DNA of 64,000 bases from Reichenbachiella ulvae (GTDB lineage: Bacteria > Bacteroidota > Bacteroidia > Cytophagales > Cyclobacteriaceae): contig NZ_JAOYOD010000001.1 in the NCBI RefSeq assembly GCF_025833875.1, positions 1,798,001 to 1,862,000 of the forward strand. The letters are read 5' to 3'. This document shows positions 27,642 to 36,662 of this stretch, one piece after another. Every line of letters starts with the position of its first letter. Within the stretch, counting starts at the first letter, position 1. The notes beneath the pieces were generated by a model, which was not told the DNA's origin, did no database searches, and worked only from the letters and a program-made list of their open reading frames with translations. The position numbers and the translations under genes are program-made.

Positions 27642-28895
27642 ATGCAATTAAAGCGAGTTGTAGTTACCGGCCTAGGAGCACTCACACCAATAGGTAACAA
27701 TGCTGATGAATATTGGCAAGGTTTATCCACTGGTGTGAGTGGCGCTGCGCCTATTACGCGTTTCGACGCAGAAAAGTTCAAGACACGTTTCGCATGTGAG
27801 ATCAAAGACTATGATCCTAATGATCACTTTGACCGCAAAGAGGCGAGAAAGATGGACCCTTTTACTCAATATGCTCATATAGTAGCAGATCAGGGAGTAA
27901 AAGATTCTGGATTGGACTTGGACAAAATAGATGTAGACAGAGCTGGTGTAATTTGGGGTGCAGGTATCGGAGGTCTTAAGACCTTTCAGGACGAAGTGAT
28001 GAACTTTGCTGCTGGTGACGGTACACCTAAATACAATCCGTTTTTCATCCCTAAGATGATTGCAGACATCGCTCCGGGTATGATCTCTATCAAATACGGT
28101 TTCCGTGGGCCGAATTTCACCACGGTTAGTGCCTGCGCATCAGGAACCAATGCGATCATCGATTCATTCAACTATATCCGATTGGGTATGGCAGATGTGT
28201 TCATCACAGGTGGATCAGAAGCAGCAGTTACTGAGTCAGGTGTCGGGGGATTCAACGCAATGAAAGCCCTCTCTGAAAGAAACGACTCTCCTGAAACCGC
28301 TTCCAGACCATTCGACAAAGACAGAAATGGTTTTGTATTAGGTGAAGGAGCCGCTTGCTTGATTCTTGAAGAATTGGAGCATGCAAAAGCCAGAGGTGCC
28401 AAAATATATGCCGAGTTGATCGGTGGCGGTATGTCTGCAGACGCTCATCACATGACAGCTCCACATCCAGAAGGACTGGGTGCTACTAATGTAATGATCA
28501 ATGCATTGAAGAATGCAAACATCAAGCCTGAAGAAGTAGACTACATCAATGTACATGGAACTTCTACTCCACTGGGAGATTTGAGTGAATCTCAAGCGAT
28601 CAAAAATGTATTTGGAGAAAGTGCCTACAACCTGAACATCTCCTCTACCAAATCAATGACCGGTCACCTATTAGGTGCTGCGGGAGCAATTGAAGCGGCA
28701 GCTTGTGTGATGGCCATTCAAAACAACTTGGTACCTCCTACGATCAACCACTTCACTGATGATGAAGCTTTTGATCCCAATTTGAACTTTACATTCAATA
28801 AAGCCCAAAAAAGAGAAGTTAATGTTGCACTAAGCAACACATTTGGATTTGGTGGACATAATACTTCCATCATATTCCGTAAATTTGAAGGGTAA
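27642..28895 (+). CDS. fabF: 3-oxoacyl-ACP synthase II (FabF)
   Basis: 417 residues, full length. The nucleophile is Cys165 in TTVSACASGTNA. The catalytic histidines lie in NVHGTSTPLGD and MTGHLLGAAGA. FabF condenses malonyl-ACP with acyl-ACP for chain elongation. The order acpP-fabF-rnc is standard in Bacteroidota. Confidence 0.97.
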   Translation: MQLKRVVVTGLGALTPIGNNADEYWQGLSTGVSGAAPITRFDAEKFKTRFACEIKDYDPNDHFDRKEARKMDPFTQYAHIVADQGVKDSGLDLDKIDVDRAGVIWGAGIGGLKTFQDEVMNFAAGDGTPKYNPFFIPKMIADIAPGMISIKYGFRGPNFTTVSACASGTNAIIDSFNYIRLGMADVFITGGSEAAVTESGVGGFNAMKALSERNDSPETASRPFDKDRNGFVLGEGAACLILEELEHAKARGAKIYAELIGGGMSADAHHMTAPHPEGLGATNVMINALKNANIKPEEVDYINVHGTSTPLGDLSESQAIKNVFGESAYNLNISSTKSMTGHLLGAAGAIEAAACVMAIQNNLVPPTINHFTDDEAFDPNLNFTFNKAQKREVNVALSNTFGFGGHNTSIIFRKFEG

Positions 28896-28921
28896 TTGTT
28901 GGTAATTAAAGTTTAACAAGT

Positions 28922-29632
28922 CTGTTTTTATTTAGGAAATCTAGTAGTTATTCACACTTCGTAAAACGAATCATTGGGGGCAAGCCCTCCAATATAGACT
29001 TGTATTACCTAGCCATGAGGCACACATCAGCGGCCAAAGAAAACCGAAAAGGTTTTCTGGAATCCAATGAGAGACTCGAGTATCTAGGAGATGCAGTGCT
29101 CGGACTCGTGGTGGCTGAATACCTCTTCAACAAATACCCATTCAAGGATGAAGGTTTTCTCACGGAAGTACGATCTCGTATCGTTAATAGAGAGAACCTG
29201 AATCAACTTTCCAAAAAAATAGGCCTGGAAGAAATCATCCAATTCAATGGTCACATGAAAGGCAGCAAACAGTCTTTCAAGTCCATCTATGGAGATGCAC
29301 TCGAAGCACTCGTAGGGGCGGTGTATCTGGACAAGGGACACAAATTCGCCAAGAATTTCATCTTGAAAAAACTGATCATCCCTCATGTCGATATTGATAT
29401 GATTATCAGTACCGACACCAATTTCAAGAGCAAGGTGATCGAATGGTCTCAAAAAGAAAACAAAGTCCTCAATTTTGAAGTAACGGAACTCGATAGCAAA
29501 AAGCACTTCAAAAAATTTGAGGCAAAACTCTTCGTAGGCAAAAAACAGATCAGTGTCGGTCATGGACTAAGCAAAAAGAAAGCTGAACAAGACGCTGCAG
29601 AAAAATCTTGCCAAATCTTGAATATTGAATAA
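28922..29632 (+). CDS. rnc: Ribonuclease III, start codon uncertain
   Basis: The catalytic domain has the RNase III signature ESNERLEYLGDAVLGL and a second acidic site GDALEALVGAVYLD. A double-stranded RNA-binding domain ends the protein (GLSKKKAEQDAAEKSCQIL). The frame is open back to a TAA at 28907 but has no ATG, GTG or TTG before TTG 29000. A start at 29000 would remove the first helix of the domain (SYSHFVKRIIGGKPSNIDLY), which Bacteroidota homologues have. I take CTG at 28922 (236 residues) as the likeliest start, and a sequence error or frameshift near 28910-28935 is the alternative. It processes rRNA and double-stranded RNA. Confidence 0.85.
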   Translation: MFLFRKSSSYSHFVKRIIGGKPSNIDLYYLAMRHTSAAKENRKGFLESNERLEYLGDAVLGLVVAEYLFNKYPFKDEGFLTEVRSRIVNRENLNQLSKKIGLEEIIQFNGHMKGSKQSFKSIYGDALEALVGAVYLDKGHKFAKNFILKKLIIPHVDIDMIISTDTNFKSKVIEWSQKENKVLNFEVTELDSKKHFKKFEAKLFVGKKQISVGHGLSKKKAEQDAAEKSCQILNIE

Positions 29633-29645
29633 ATTCACCTCTCCT

Positions 29646-31499
29646 ATGAGTGATCTTAGAATTGGAGGAGCTTGCCTCAACCAAACCCCTATTGACTGGG
29701 CCAATAATATTCAGAATATCAAAGATGCCATCGCTGCAGCTCAAAAGAACGGGGTCCATATCCTATGTCTTCCAGAGCTATGTATTACAGCATATGGCTG
29801 TCAGGACTTGTTTCTATCTCCCTGGGTAGCCGAAGAGGCATTGGAACAACTACTTTCTCTAAGGAATTTTTGCAAGGATATAAGTGTAACCTTGGGGCTC
29901 CCAATGTTTCATCAAGGGGAACTCTACAACACCTCTTGCGTCATCAGTAATCAGGAAATCAAGGGGTTTTACGCCAAGCAAGCCCTAGCCAATGACGGTA
30001 TCCACTACGAAAAGCGATGGTTTACCCCATGGCCCAAAAACACTGTCTCGGAAATAGAAATAGAAGGTAAAACTTATCCCATTGGTGATATCACATTGGA
30101 TCTAAACGGACTGCATGCAGGATTTGAGATCTGTGAAGATGCATGGAGCAATGATCGGCCAGCTTGCAGACTAAAGGAGAAAAATATCGATCTAATTCTG
30201 AACCCAAGCGCCAGTCATTTTTCATTTAATAAAAAGACACTCCGTGACCACCTGGTTCTGAATAGTAGCAATGAATTCAACTGCTATTACCTCTATGTAA
30301 ATCAATTGGGAAATGAATCTGGTCGTGTAGTCTATGATGGAGACATCCTTCTGGCCCATGAAGGGAGATTCCTAATCAAAAACAGACGTCTATCCTATCA
30401 GAGATTCGAGCTACAATACGTTGATATCAATCCCAAAGCTCAAGAGCAGAAGATCTCGGAAGATTTCTCAGATAGCAATGAAGAATTTGCTCAAGCAGGC
30501 TCTTTAGCACTCTATGATTACATGCGCAAAGCCTTCATCAATGGATATGTGCTATCCCTATCTGGTGGAGCTGATTCCTCTTCTATCGCGGTGCTGGTGG
30601 CCCATCTGGTTCGCACGGGACTCAAAGAGTTAGGGTCGGAAACATTCATTGAGTCTTTGAGGCTAGAAACACCCAATGAGCCTCTTCAAGGTGAAGAACT
30701 TGCCAAGGCACTCACTCAGCAAATTCTGTTTACTGCCTATCAAGGCACTGAAAACTCTTCTGATGAAACAGAAGAGTCGGCGAGAGAATTAGCGAGCTCA
30801 TTAGGAGCTCAATTCAGGTCATGGACAATAGATGAAAGTGTAAGTGCAGCTCACAAGATTGCTGAACAAGCCATTGGAAGAAAACTCAACTGGGAACAAG
30901 ACGATATAGCCCTGCAGAATATTCAGGCGAGAACTCGATCTCCCTTGATCTGGATGATCGCTAACCTGGAAAACAAAATCCTCCTCACTACCTCTAACCG
31001 AAGTGAAGGAGATGTAGGATATACAACTATGGATGGTGATACCAGTGGTAGTTTAGCGCCTATTGCTGGAGTAGACAAGCCCTTTATCCTGCAGTGGTTG
31101 AAATATGCTGAAAGTGAATTAGGTTATAAGGGCTTACGCTATGTCAACAGTCTGACTCCTACCGCGGAGCTTCGACCCAAAGAATATACCCAAACGGATG
31201 AGGATGATTTGATGCCTTACAGCCTGATGGTCCAAATCGAAAGACTAGGAATCGCTCAAAGAAAATCACCAATTGAAGTATTCTTAACACTAGAAAAAGA
31301 ACTTGAAATAGATAGAGAAGCACTGAAAGGACACATTCGAAAATTCTATAAACTCTGGTCTATCAATCAATGGAAACGCGAAAGACTAGCCCCCTCCTTT
31401 CATTTAGACGACTTTAATGTAGACCCTAAAACCTGGTGTAGATTCCCGATAATCAGTAGTGGATTTAGGAAGGAACTGGATCAATTGTCGAAAATGTAA
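29646..31499 (+). CDS. nadE: Glutamine-dependent NAD+ synthetase
   Basis: 617 residues from the ATG at 29646 (a TTG at 29625 overlaps rnc and adds 7 residues). The N-terminal nitrilase-like glutaminase has Glu in CLPELCITAYG, Lys in HYEKRWFTPW and Cys in GFEICEDAWSND. The C-terminal synthetase domain has the P-loop SLSGGADSSSIAVLV and TTSNRSEGDVGYTTMDGD. It makes NAD+ from deamido-NAD+, ATP and glutamine-derived ammonia. It is followed after 56 nt by a RES toxin-antitoxin pair. Confidence 0.95.
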   Translation: MSDLRIGGACLNQTPIDWANNIQNIKDAIAAAQKNGVHILCLPELCITAYGCQDLFLSPWVAEEALEQLLSLRNFCKDISVTLGLPMFHQGELYNTSCVISNQEIKGFYAKQALANDGIHYEKRWFTPWPKNTVSEIEIEGKTYPIGDITLDLNGLHAGFEICEDAWSNDRPACRLKEKNIDLILNPSASHFSFNKKTLRDHLVLNSSNEFNCYYLYVNQLGNESGRVVYDGDILLAHEGRFLIKNRRLSYQRFELQYVDINPKAQEQKISEDFSDSNEEFAQAGSLALYDYMRKAFINGYVLSLSGGADSSSIAVLVAHLVRTGLKELGSETFIESLRLETPNEPLQGEELAKALTQQILFTAYQGTENSSDETEESARELASSLGAQFRSWTIDESVSAAHKIAEQAIGRKLNWEQDDIALQNIQARTRSPLIWMIANLENKILLTTSNRSEGDVGYTTMDGDTSGSLAPIAGVDKPFILQWLKYAESELGYKGLRYVNSLTPTAELRPKEYTQTDEDDLMPYSLMVQIERLGIAQRKSPIEVFLTLEKELEIDREALKGHIRKFYKLWSINQWKRERLAPSFHLDDFNVDPKTWCRFPIISSGFRKELDQLSKM

Positions 31500-31517
31500 G
31501 AAAGAAAATAGCTTTGT

Positions 31518-31555
31518 AGTGTATTTTTACGGTTTGTAATGAGTAAATTTACACT
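31518..31555. promoter_or_regulatory. Inverted repeat abutting the antitoxin start codon
   Basis: AGTGTATTTTTAC (31518-31530) and GTAAATTTACACT (31543-31555) are inverted copies matching at 11 of 13 positions, with centres about two helical turns apart. The right arm touches the ATG at 31556. It is a probable operator for autoregulation by the antitoxin. Confidence 0.6.
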
Positions 31556-31978
31556 ATGGAGGGTAAAAAAAGATATAATCCAAAGAATGAAGTTCATGAA
31601 CTATCAGAGCCCATGAGCAGCTATGGATTTACTGATTACTTCAGTTTAGCTAGCCAAAACATCACCAAAACCTATATTCAAAAAATACTTTCCATTACTC
31701 GACTCACAGTTTCAGAAATTATAGAACTTATTCCAGTTTCTATCGATACTTATAAGCGTAAGACTACTTTCAAACCAGAAGTGACAGAAAAAGTCCTAGA
31801 AATCGAAGAAGTATACAGAGTTGGTCTGGAGGCTTTTGGAGATGGTTTTTATGACTGGATGAACAATGAAAACATCGCTCTGGGAGGAAGAAAACCTAAA
31901 GAGCTACTCAGCAATAGTTTTGGCATTCGCACCCTACTCAATCAGATTGGACGTATGCAGCATGGAGTATTAGCCTAA
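31556..31978 (+). CDS. Xre/MbcA/ParS-type antitoxin (DUF2384)
   Basis: 140 residues. A helix-turn-helix part (YIQKILSITRLTVSEIIELI, residues about 40-75) is followed by the DUF2384/MbcA-ParS C-terminal domain (EKVLEIEEVYRVGLEAFGD, then DWMNNENIALGGRKPKELLS). Such antitoxins bind and neutralise RES toxins and repress their own operon. The stop and the toxin start overlap by one base (TAATG). Confidence 0.9.
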   Translation: MEGKKRYNPKNEVHELSEPMSSYGFTDYFSLASQNITKTYIQKILSITRLTVSEIIELIPVSIDTYKRKTTFKPEVTEKVLEIEEVYRVGLEAFGDGFYDWMNNENIALGGRKPKELLSNSFGIRTLLNQIGRMQHGVLA

Positions 31979-32442
31979 TGTTGCTCTATCGGATTACTAG
32001 TCAAAAGTACGCCAGGGACTTATCCGGGACTGGAGCCGGACTCTATGGTGGTCGGTGGAACCCAATAGGCACAAATTTGCTCTATACTGCCGGGAGCATC
32101 TCACTGGCTTGCCTTGAGTATATGGCGCACAATTTTCATCTTTTAGCCTCTCAGAAGATATGTCTTGCCAAGATCAATATAGAATCAACTGACATTATTG
32201 AATTAAAACCTAAAGATTGGCCAGAAAACTGGAACAACAAGTCAAATATCTCAAGAGCAAATCAAGAAATAGGTTTGCGATTTGTGCAGGAATCTAAGGC
32301 TTATGCATTGAAAGTCCCTTCCGCTATAGTGCCAGACGAATACAACTATCTACTCGATCCTCTACACCCAGACCACAAAAACACTTCTTTAGAACATTTG
32401 ATTGACCCATTTGTCTTGGATCAAAGGGTATTTGGTCAATAA
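31978..32442 (+). CDS. RES domain toxin (NAD+-degrading type)
   Basis: 154 residues. The family pattern is intact: LYRITSQKYARDLSGTGAGL, GGRWNPIGTNLLYTAGS, LACLEYMAHN and VPSAIVPDEYNYLLDPLHPD. Conserved Arg, Tyr, Glu and Ser of the ADP-ribosyltransferase-like active site are present. Characterised relatives (MbcT, Res of Pseudomonas and Photorhabdus) deplete NAD+. It lies in an operon with its antitoxin and just after nadE. The stop codon touches the stop of the convergent gene at 32443 with no gap. Confidence 0.9.
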   Translation: MLLYRITSQKYARDLSGTGAGLYGGRWNPIGTNLLYTAGSISLACLEYMAHNFHLLASQKICLAKINIESTDIIELKPKDWPENWNNKSNISRANQEIGLRFVQESKAYALKVPSAIVPDEYNYLLDPLHPDHKNTSLEHLIDPFVLDQRVFGQ

Positions 32443-32967
32443 TCAATATTTTCTATCAAAGATCTCTTTGAAGACTATTGCCTTACGCACTTCGTCTTCG
32501 TCATGCAGCATGGCTAGTACTTCGTCTCCTACGTCCGGCTGTTCCTCCTCGATAGCAAAATTTTCTGAGCGTTCGTACACATGTTTCTTTCTTACGATCG
32601 GTTCTCTTTCCTGACTCAACTCTGGCTCCTTTTCTTTTTGAACCACAGGTTCTCTCTCCACGACAGATTTTGGAATCTCAATCTCTGGAATCTCAAAAGT
32701 GGGCGGCTCCTCCAGAATACGTCGATCCGTTACTGGCTTAGGTTTGGGCATTTCCTTCTCCTTTTGATTTTCATAATCCTGCCCTGTAATCTGCTTGAAC
32801 AAATCCTCAAAACTGGGCTGAGTCGAGGGCTGAGAAGAATCCTCTGTTTTCCATTCATCACTAGATGACTCTGTAGGAGTTTGCTCCGGCTTTTTTTTCT
32901 TCAATGCTCGTGAAATCAAGTAGATAACACCCAGCACGATGTAGTAATAAATATTAGAATCATCCAT
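32443..32967 (-). CDS. Membrane-anchored Pro/Glu-rich protein, unknown function
   Basis: 174 residues. One N-terminal membrane helix (YYYIVLGVIYLISRAL) is followed by KKKK and a cytosolic, low-complexity tail rich in Pro, Glu, Lys and Ser. The C-terminal 35 residues (DVGDEVLAMLHDEDEVRKAI, VFKEIFDRKY) look structured and may be the conserved part. It is divergent from smc, 57 nt apart. I do not recognise a family with a known function. Confidence 0.75.
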   Translation of the reverse strand: MDDSNIYYYIVLGVIYLISRALKKKKPEQTPTESSSDEWKTEDSSQPSTQPSFEDLFKQITGQDYENQKEKEMPKPKPVTDRRILEEPPTFEIPEIEIPKSVVEREPVVQKEKEPELSQEREPIVRKKHVYERSENFAIEEEQPDVGDEVLAMLHDEDEVRKAIVFKEIFDRKY

Positions 32968-33024
32968 GAACCAAATCTAAGGAATTATTTTAAATTTGTC
33001 GATTCTGAAATTCCCGAATACCCC

Positions 33025-36000
33025 ATGCAATTAACCAAATTAGAGATTAAAGGCTTCAAGAGTTTTGGTGACCGAGTGGTGATCAATTTTGATGAAGGCA
33101 TCACTGGAATCGTAGGTCCTAATGGCTGTGGCAAATCCAATGTGGTGGACTCAATTCGCTGGGTATTAGGAGAACAAAAAGTACGCTCTCTGCGATCGGA
33201 AAAGATGGAAAACATCATCTTTAACGGTACTAAAAACAGAAAAGCCACACAGCTAGCAGAAGTTTCTCTTTCATTCAAAAATACCAAAAACCTCCTTCCT
33301 ACAGAATATTCAAATGTAACGATCACTCGTCGATACTACAGATCCGGAGAGAGTGAGTACCAACTCAACGGTGTGACTTGTCGATTGAAAGATATCACCA
33401 GCCTTTTTCTGGATACAGGTATAGCCTCTAACAGCTACGCCATCATTGAACTTGGGATGGTAGACAACATCCTGAATGACAAGGACAACTCTAGAAGAGG
33501 CCTTTTCGAAGAAGCTGCTGGTATTTCAAAGTTTAAAATCCGTAAAAAAGAAACCATGCGAAAGCTGGACGATACGGATGCCGATCTTGAGCGAGTAGAG
33601 GATTTGTTATTTGAGATCGAGAAAAACCTGAAATCGCTCGAAAGACAAGCCAAACAAGCGCAGAAATACTACCAAATCAAAGAGGATTACAAGGAGTACA
33701 GTGTAGAGCTGGCAAAGAAGACGGTTCACAAACAAAAAGAGAAACTTGATCAACTACGATCAGCAGTAGACGCCTGCAACGATCAAAAAATCAGTTACAA
33801 CAAACAGCTAGCCGAAAAAGAAGCAGAATTAGAGAAAGCTAAGGCAGATCTGGTATCCAAGGAAAAATTACTGGCAAATCGTCAGAAAACCCTGAACGAG
33901 CATGTTCAGAAAATCCGAAGCTATGAGAGCGAAAAGAAAATTAAAAATGAGCGTCTGCGCTTCCTCAACGACAAGAGTGACAGCCTAAAAGATACCATCG
34001 AGCAAGACAGAAAGAGTAGCGAACGTTCTACATTTTCTATCACCAGTCTTGAAAATGAAAAATTGAGCGCAGAAAAAATGCTCAATGAAACCACTCACAA
34101 GCTCGAGGCATTACAAGCTGAATATGAAGAAGAAAAGCAAAAGAATGCTGATAGAAAAGCAGAGGGAGAAGAATTAGAAAAAGACTTTTCTTTCAAAAAA
34201 GAAGAAGTCTATCAACTGACGAAATCTCTTGAGATCAAAAACATCCAGCTAAGCACCCTGAAGCAAGAACTGGAAAAAACTTCTAGTGACAACAGTTCTC
34301 GAACCGAAAACCTAAAAGATTTCGAGCAGAGCATCGCTGAAGTGGATGAGATCAAGAAAAAGAAACAAGAGGAGTACGATTACCTAAAATCGAAAGACGA
34401 GGAGCTGAAGAATCGAATCAAGCATTCTGAAAAAACGGTAGAAGTAATCCGTGAAGAACTACAGCAAGTCAATCGAAAACTTGACTCTTCTCAAAACGAA
34501 TACAACCTTACCAAATCACTTGTAGACAACCTGGAGGGCTTCCCTGAGGCAATCAAGTTCCTAAAAAAGGAAAAAAGCTGGAGTAAAAACGCCCCTCTTC
34601 TTTCGGATATCCTTACTTGTCCAGAAGACTACCGTGTAACCATCGAGAACTATCTCGAACCTTACATGAACTACTACATCGTAGAGACGGAAGCGGAAGC
34701 ATTTAAGGCCATTAACATACTAAGCGATGCATCCAAGGGGAAAGCACACTTTTTCATTCTGGATAGATTCGAGAGCTTCCACCCTACCACTTCGGAGCTG
34801 CTGGCCGATGCTATTCCTGCCACGGAAGTTGTGGAATACGATCAGAAATACAGAAAGCTAATTGGCTACATACTGGACAATGTCTACATCACTCACCGCG
34901 ATGAAGGTATATCCAGTAGCAAGAAAGCGGTTCTAATCACCAAGAGTGGCAAGATTATCAATCGTCCTTTCAGCGTATCAGGGGGATCTATCGGACTTTT
35001 CGAAGGTAAGAAAATCGGACGAGCCAAGAACCTGGAAAAATTGGCTCAAACCATCAAAAAACTGACCCAGAAGCTGGATGAGGTGAAGTCAAATCTGGAA
35101 GAGAAAACTTCGGATCTGGAAAGACTCAAAACCAGTGGCTATGGTGCGGATTTGGAAGAACTGCAGGCAGAACTAACGAAAGTCAATGAGGAATATGTCT
35201 CACTGACTACCAAACAAGAGCAATACACCAGTCTCCTTTCTGAAAGCGAGTTGAAGCGAGAAGATATCATGGAGCAAATTGGCATTCTGCAGGAAGAAAT
35301 CGCTGATATAGAACCTAAGCAAAACAAAGAAAAGCAGGTTCTGGAAGAGTTGGAAATTAAAAACGCCTCTTTCAAAGAGCAATTAGCTGGATACAACGAT
35401 GCACTGAACGAAAAATCCTCCGCATACAATCAGGAGAACATCGTCTACCACCAACAGCAAAATAAGGTTTCCAGCATCATGCAGGAAATCAGCTACAAGC
35501 AGGCCAATCTGGAAACGACGAAGCAACGCATCGAGAAAAACCAGAGCGAGCTCAAAATCACCGACGAAGAGATTCGACAACTGATCGAAAAGTCAGACAC
35601 CAACGACGATCAGTTGATCGAGATGTATGAAGAAAAAGAAAGCATCGAAGAAGGTGTCGCTGAGGCAGAAAAGCAATACTATGGCGAGCGCGAGAAAATA
35701 GATGGAGTAGAAAAGTCAACCCGCGAAGTTCAGCGCGAACGTGAACTGAACGATGAGCGTCTGATGGAACTCCAGAATCAGCTCAACGAAACGAAACTGG
35801 GTCTTACGAGTGTAAAAGAACGCCTCTCTGTAGAATTCAACGTCAACATCGATCAACTGTTGATCGACGACAATGATGAAGAACGCAGCGAAAAGCAGCA
35901 GAAGGCCGCTGAAATGGATGAATCAGAATTGCGCGAAAAGGTAGACAAACTGAAAGGTAAAATGGAAAACATGGGACCTATCAACCCCATGGCCATGGAG

Positions 36001-36576
36001 GCGTACGAAGAAATCAAAGAAAGACACGATTTCATCACTGGTCAAAAAGAAGACCTGACTAAAGCGAAGGAATCCTTGATCTCCACCATCAATGAAATCA
36101 ATGATGTGGCGAAAGAAACCTTCACCGAAGCGTTCGAAAACATCAAGGCTAACTTCATTCGGGTATTCCGTTCTCTATTTACAGACGAAGATCAATGTGA
36201 TCTCTATCTTTCAGATCCAGACAACCCGTTGGAATCAAGCATAGAAATCATCGCACGACCAAAAGGAAAAAGACCGCTATCTATCAACCAACTTTCAGGG
36301 GGAGAAAAGACTTTAACAGCTACCTCGTTACTATTTGCGATCTATCTATTGAAACCGGCTCCATTCTGTATTTTCGATGAGGTAGATGCTCCTTTGGATG
36401 ATGCGAACATCGACAAGTTCAACAACATCATCCGCGACTTCTCTAACGAGTCTCAGTTCATCATCGTGACGCACAACAAACGCACGATGTCTACCACTGA
36501 TGTGATCTATGGGGTAACCATGGTAGAGCAAGGTGTATCGAGAGTGGTACCTGTGGATTTGAAAGAGTTGGCATAA
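33025..36576 (+). CDS. smc: Chromosome segregation protein SMC
   Basis: 1,183 residues. Walker A GIVGPNGCGKSN is near residue 32. Two coiled coils (about 170-500 and 670-1010) flank the hinge (about 510-650, LEGFPEAIKFLKKEKSW). The C-terminal head carries the ABC signature NQLSGGEKTLTA and Walker B FCIFDEVDAPLDD. It dimerises at the hinge and organises and separates the chromosome with ScpA/ScpB, which are not in the window. TAAATTTG at 32991-32998 fits a -7 element, but no -33 TTG is at the right distance. Confidence 0.96.
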   Translation: MQLTKLEIKGFKSFGDRVVINFDEGITGIVGPNGCGKSNVVDSIRWVLGEQKVRSLRSEKMENIIFNGTKNRKATQLAEVSLSFKNTKNLLPTEYSNVTITRRYYRSGESEYQLNGVTCRLKDITSLFLDTGIASNSYAIIELGMVDNILNDKDNSRRGLFEEAAGISKFKIRKKETMRKLDDTDADLERVEDLLFEIEKNLKSLERQAKQAQKYYQIKEDYKEYSVELAKKTVHKQKEKLDQLRSAVDACNDQKISYNKQLAEKEAELEKAKADLVSKEKLLANRQKTLNEHVQKIRSYESEKKIKNERLRFLNDKSDSLKDTIEQDRKSSERSTFSITSLENEKLSAEKMLNETTHKLEALQAEYEEEKQKNADRKAEGEELEKDFSFKKEEVYQLTKSLEIKNIQLSTLKQELEKTSSDNSSRTENLKDFEQSIAEVDEIKKKKQEEYDYLKSKDEELKNRIKHSEKTVEVIREELQQVNRKLDSSQNEYNLTKSLVDNLEGFPEAIKFLKKEKSWSKNAPLLSDILTCPEDYRVTIENYLEPYMNYYIVETEAEAFKAINILSDASKGKAHFFILDRFESFHPTTSELLADAIPATEVVEYDQKYRKLIGYILDNVYITHRDEGISSSKKAVLITKSGKIINRPFSVSGGSIGLFEGKKIGRAKNLEKLAQTIKKLTQKLDEVKSNLEEKTSDLERLKTSGYGADLEELQAELTKVNEEYVSLTTKQEQYTSLLSESELKREDIMEQIGILQEEIADIEPKQNKEKQVLEELEIKNASFKEQLAGYNDALNEKSSAYNQENIVYHQQQNKVSSIMQEISYKQANLETTKQRIEKNQSELKITDEEIRQLIEKSDTNDDQLIEMYEEKESIEEGVAEAEKQYYGEREKIDGVEKSTREVQRERELNDERLMELQNQLNETKLGLTSVKERLSVEFNVNIDQLLIDDNDEERSEKQQKAAEMDESELREKVDKLKGKMENMGPINPMAMEAYEEIKERHDFITGQKEDLTKAKESLISTINEINDVAKETFTEAFENIKANFIRVFRSLFTDEDQCDLYLSDPDNPLESSIEIIARPKGKRPLSINQLSGGEKTLTATSLLFAIYLLKPAPFCIFDEVDAPLDDANIDKFNNIIRDFSNESQFIIVTHNKRTMSTTDVIYGVTMVEQGVSRVVPVDLKELA

Positions 36577-36597
36577 AATATTCAAAGTAATCAAATG

Positions 36598-36628
36598 AAA
36601 AAAGCTACTCCTTTCGGGTAGCTTTTTT
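36598..36628. terminator. Bidirectional terminator between smc and the repeat protein
   Basis: A perfect 11-bp stem AAAAAAGCTAC/GTAGCTTTTTT with a 9-nt loop gives U-runs in both directions between two convergent genes. Confidence 0.88.
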
Positions 36629-36662
36629 CATTTGTTGTTGTGATGGAGATTTGATATTCAAA

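Noticed and set aside
29000..29002. TTG 29000 as the start of rnc
   Set aside because: It would remove the first helix of the RNase III domain, which is encoded in frame upstream.
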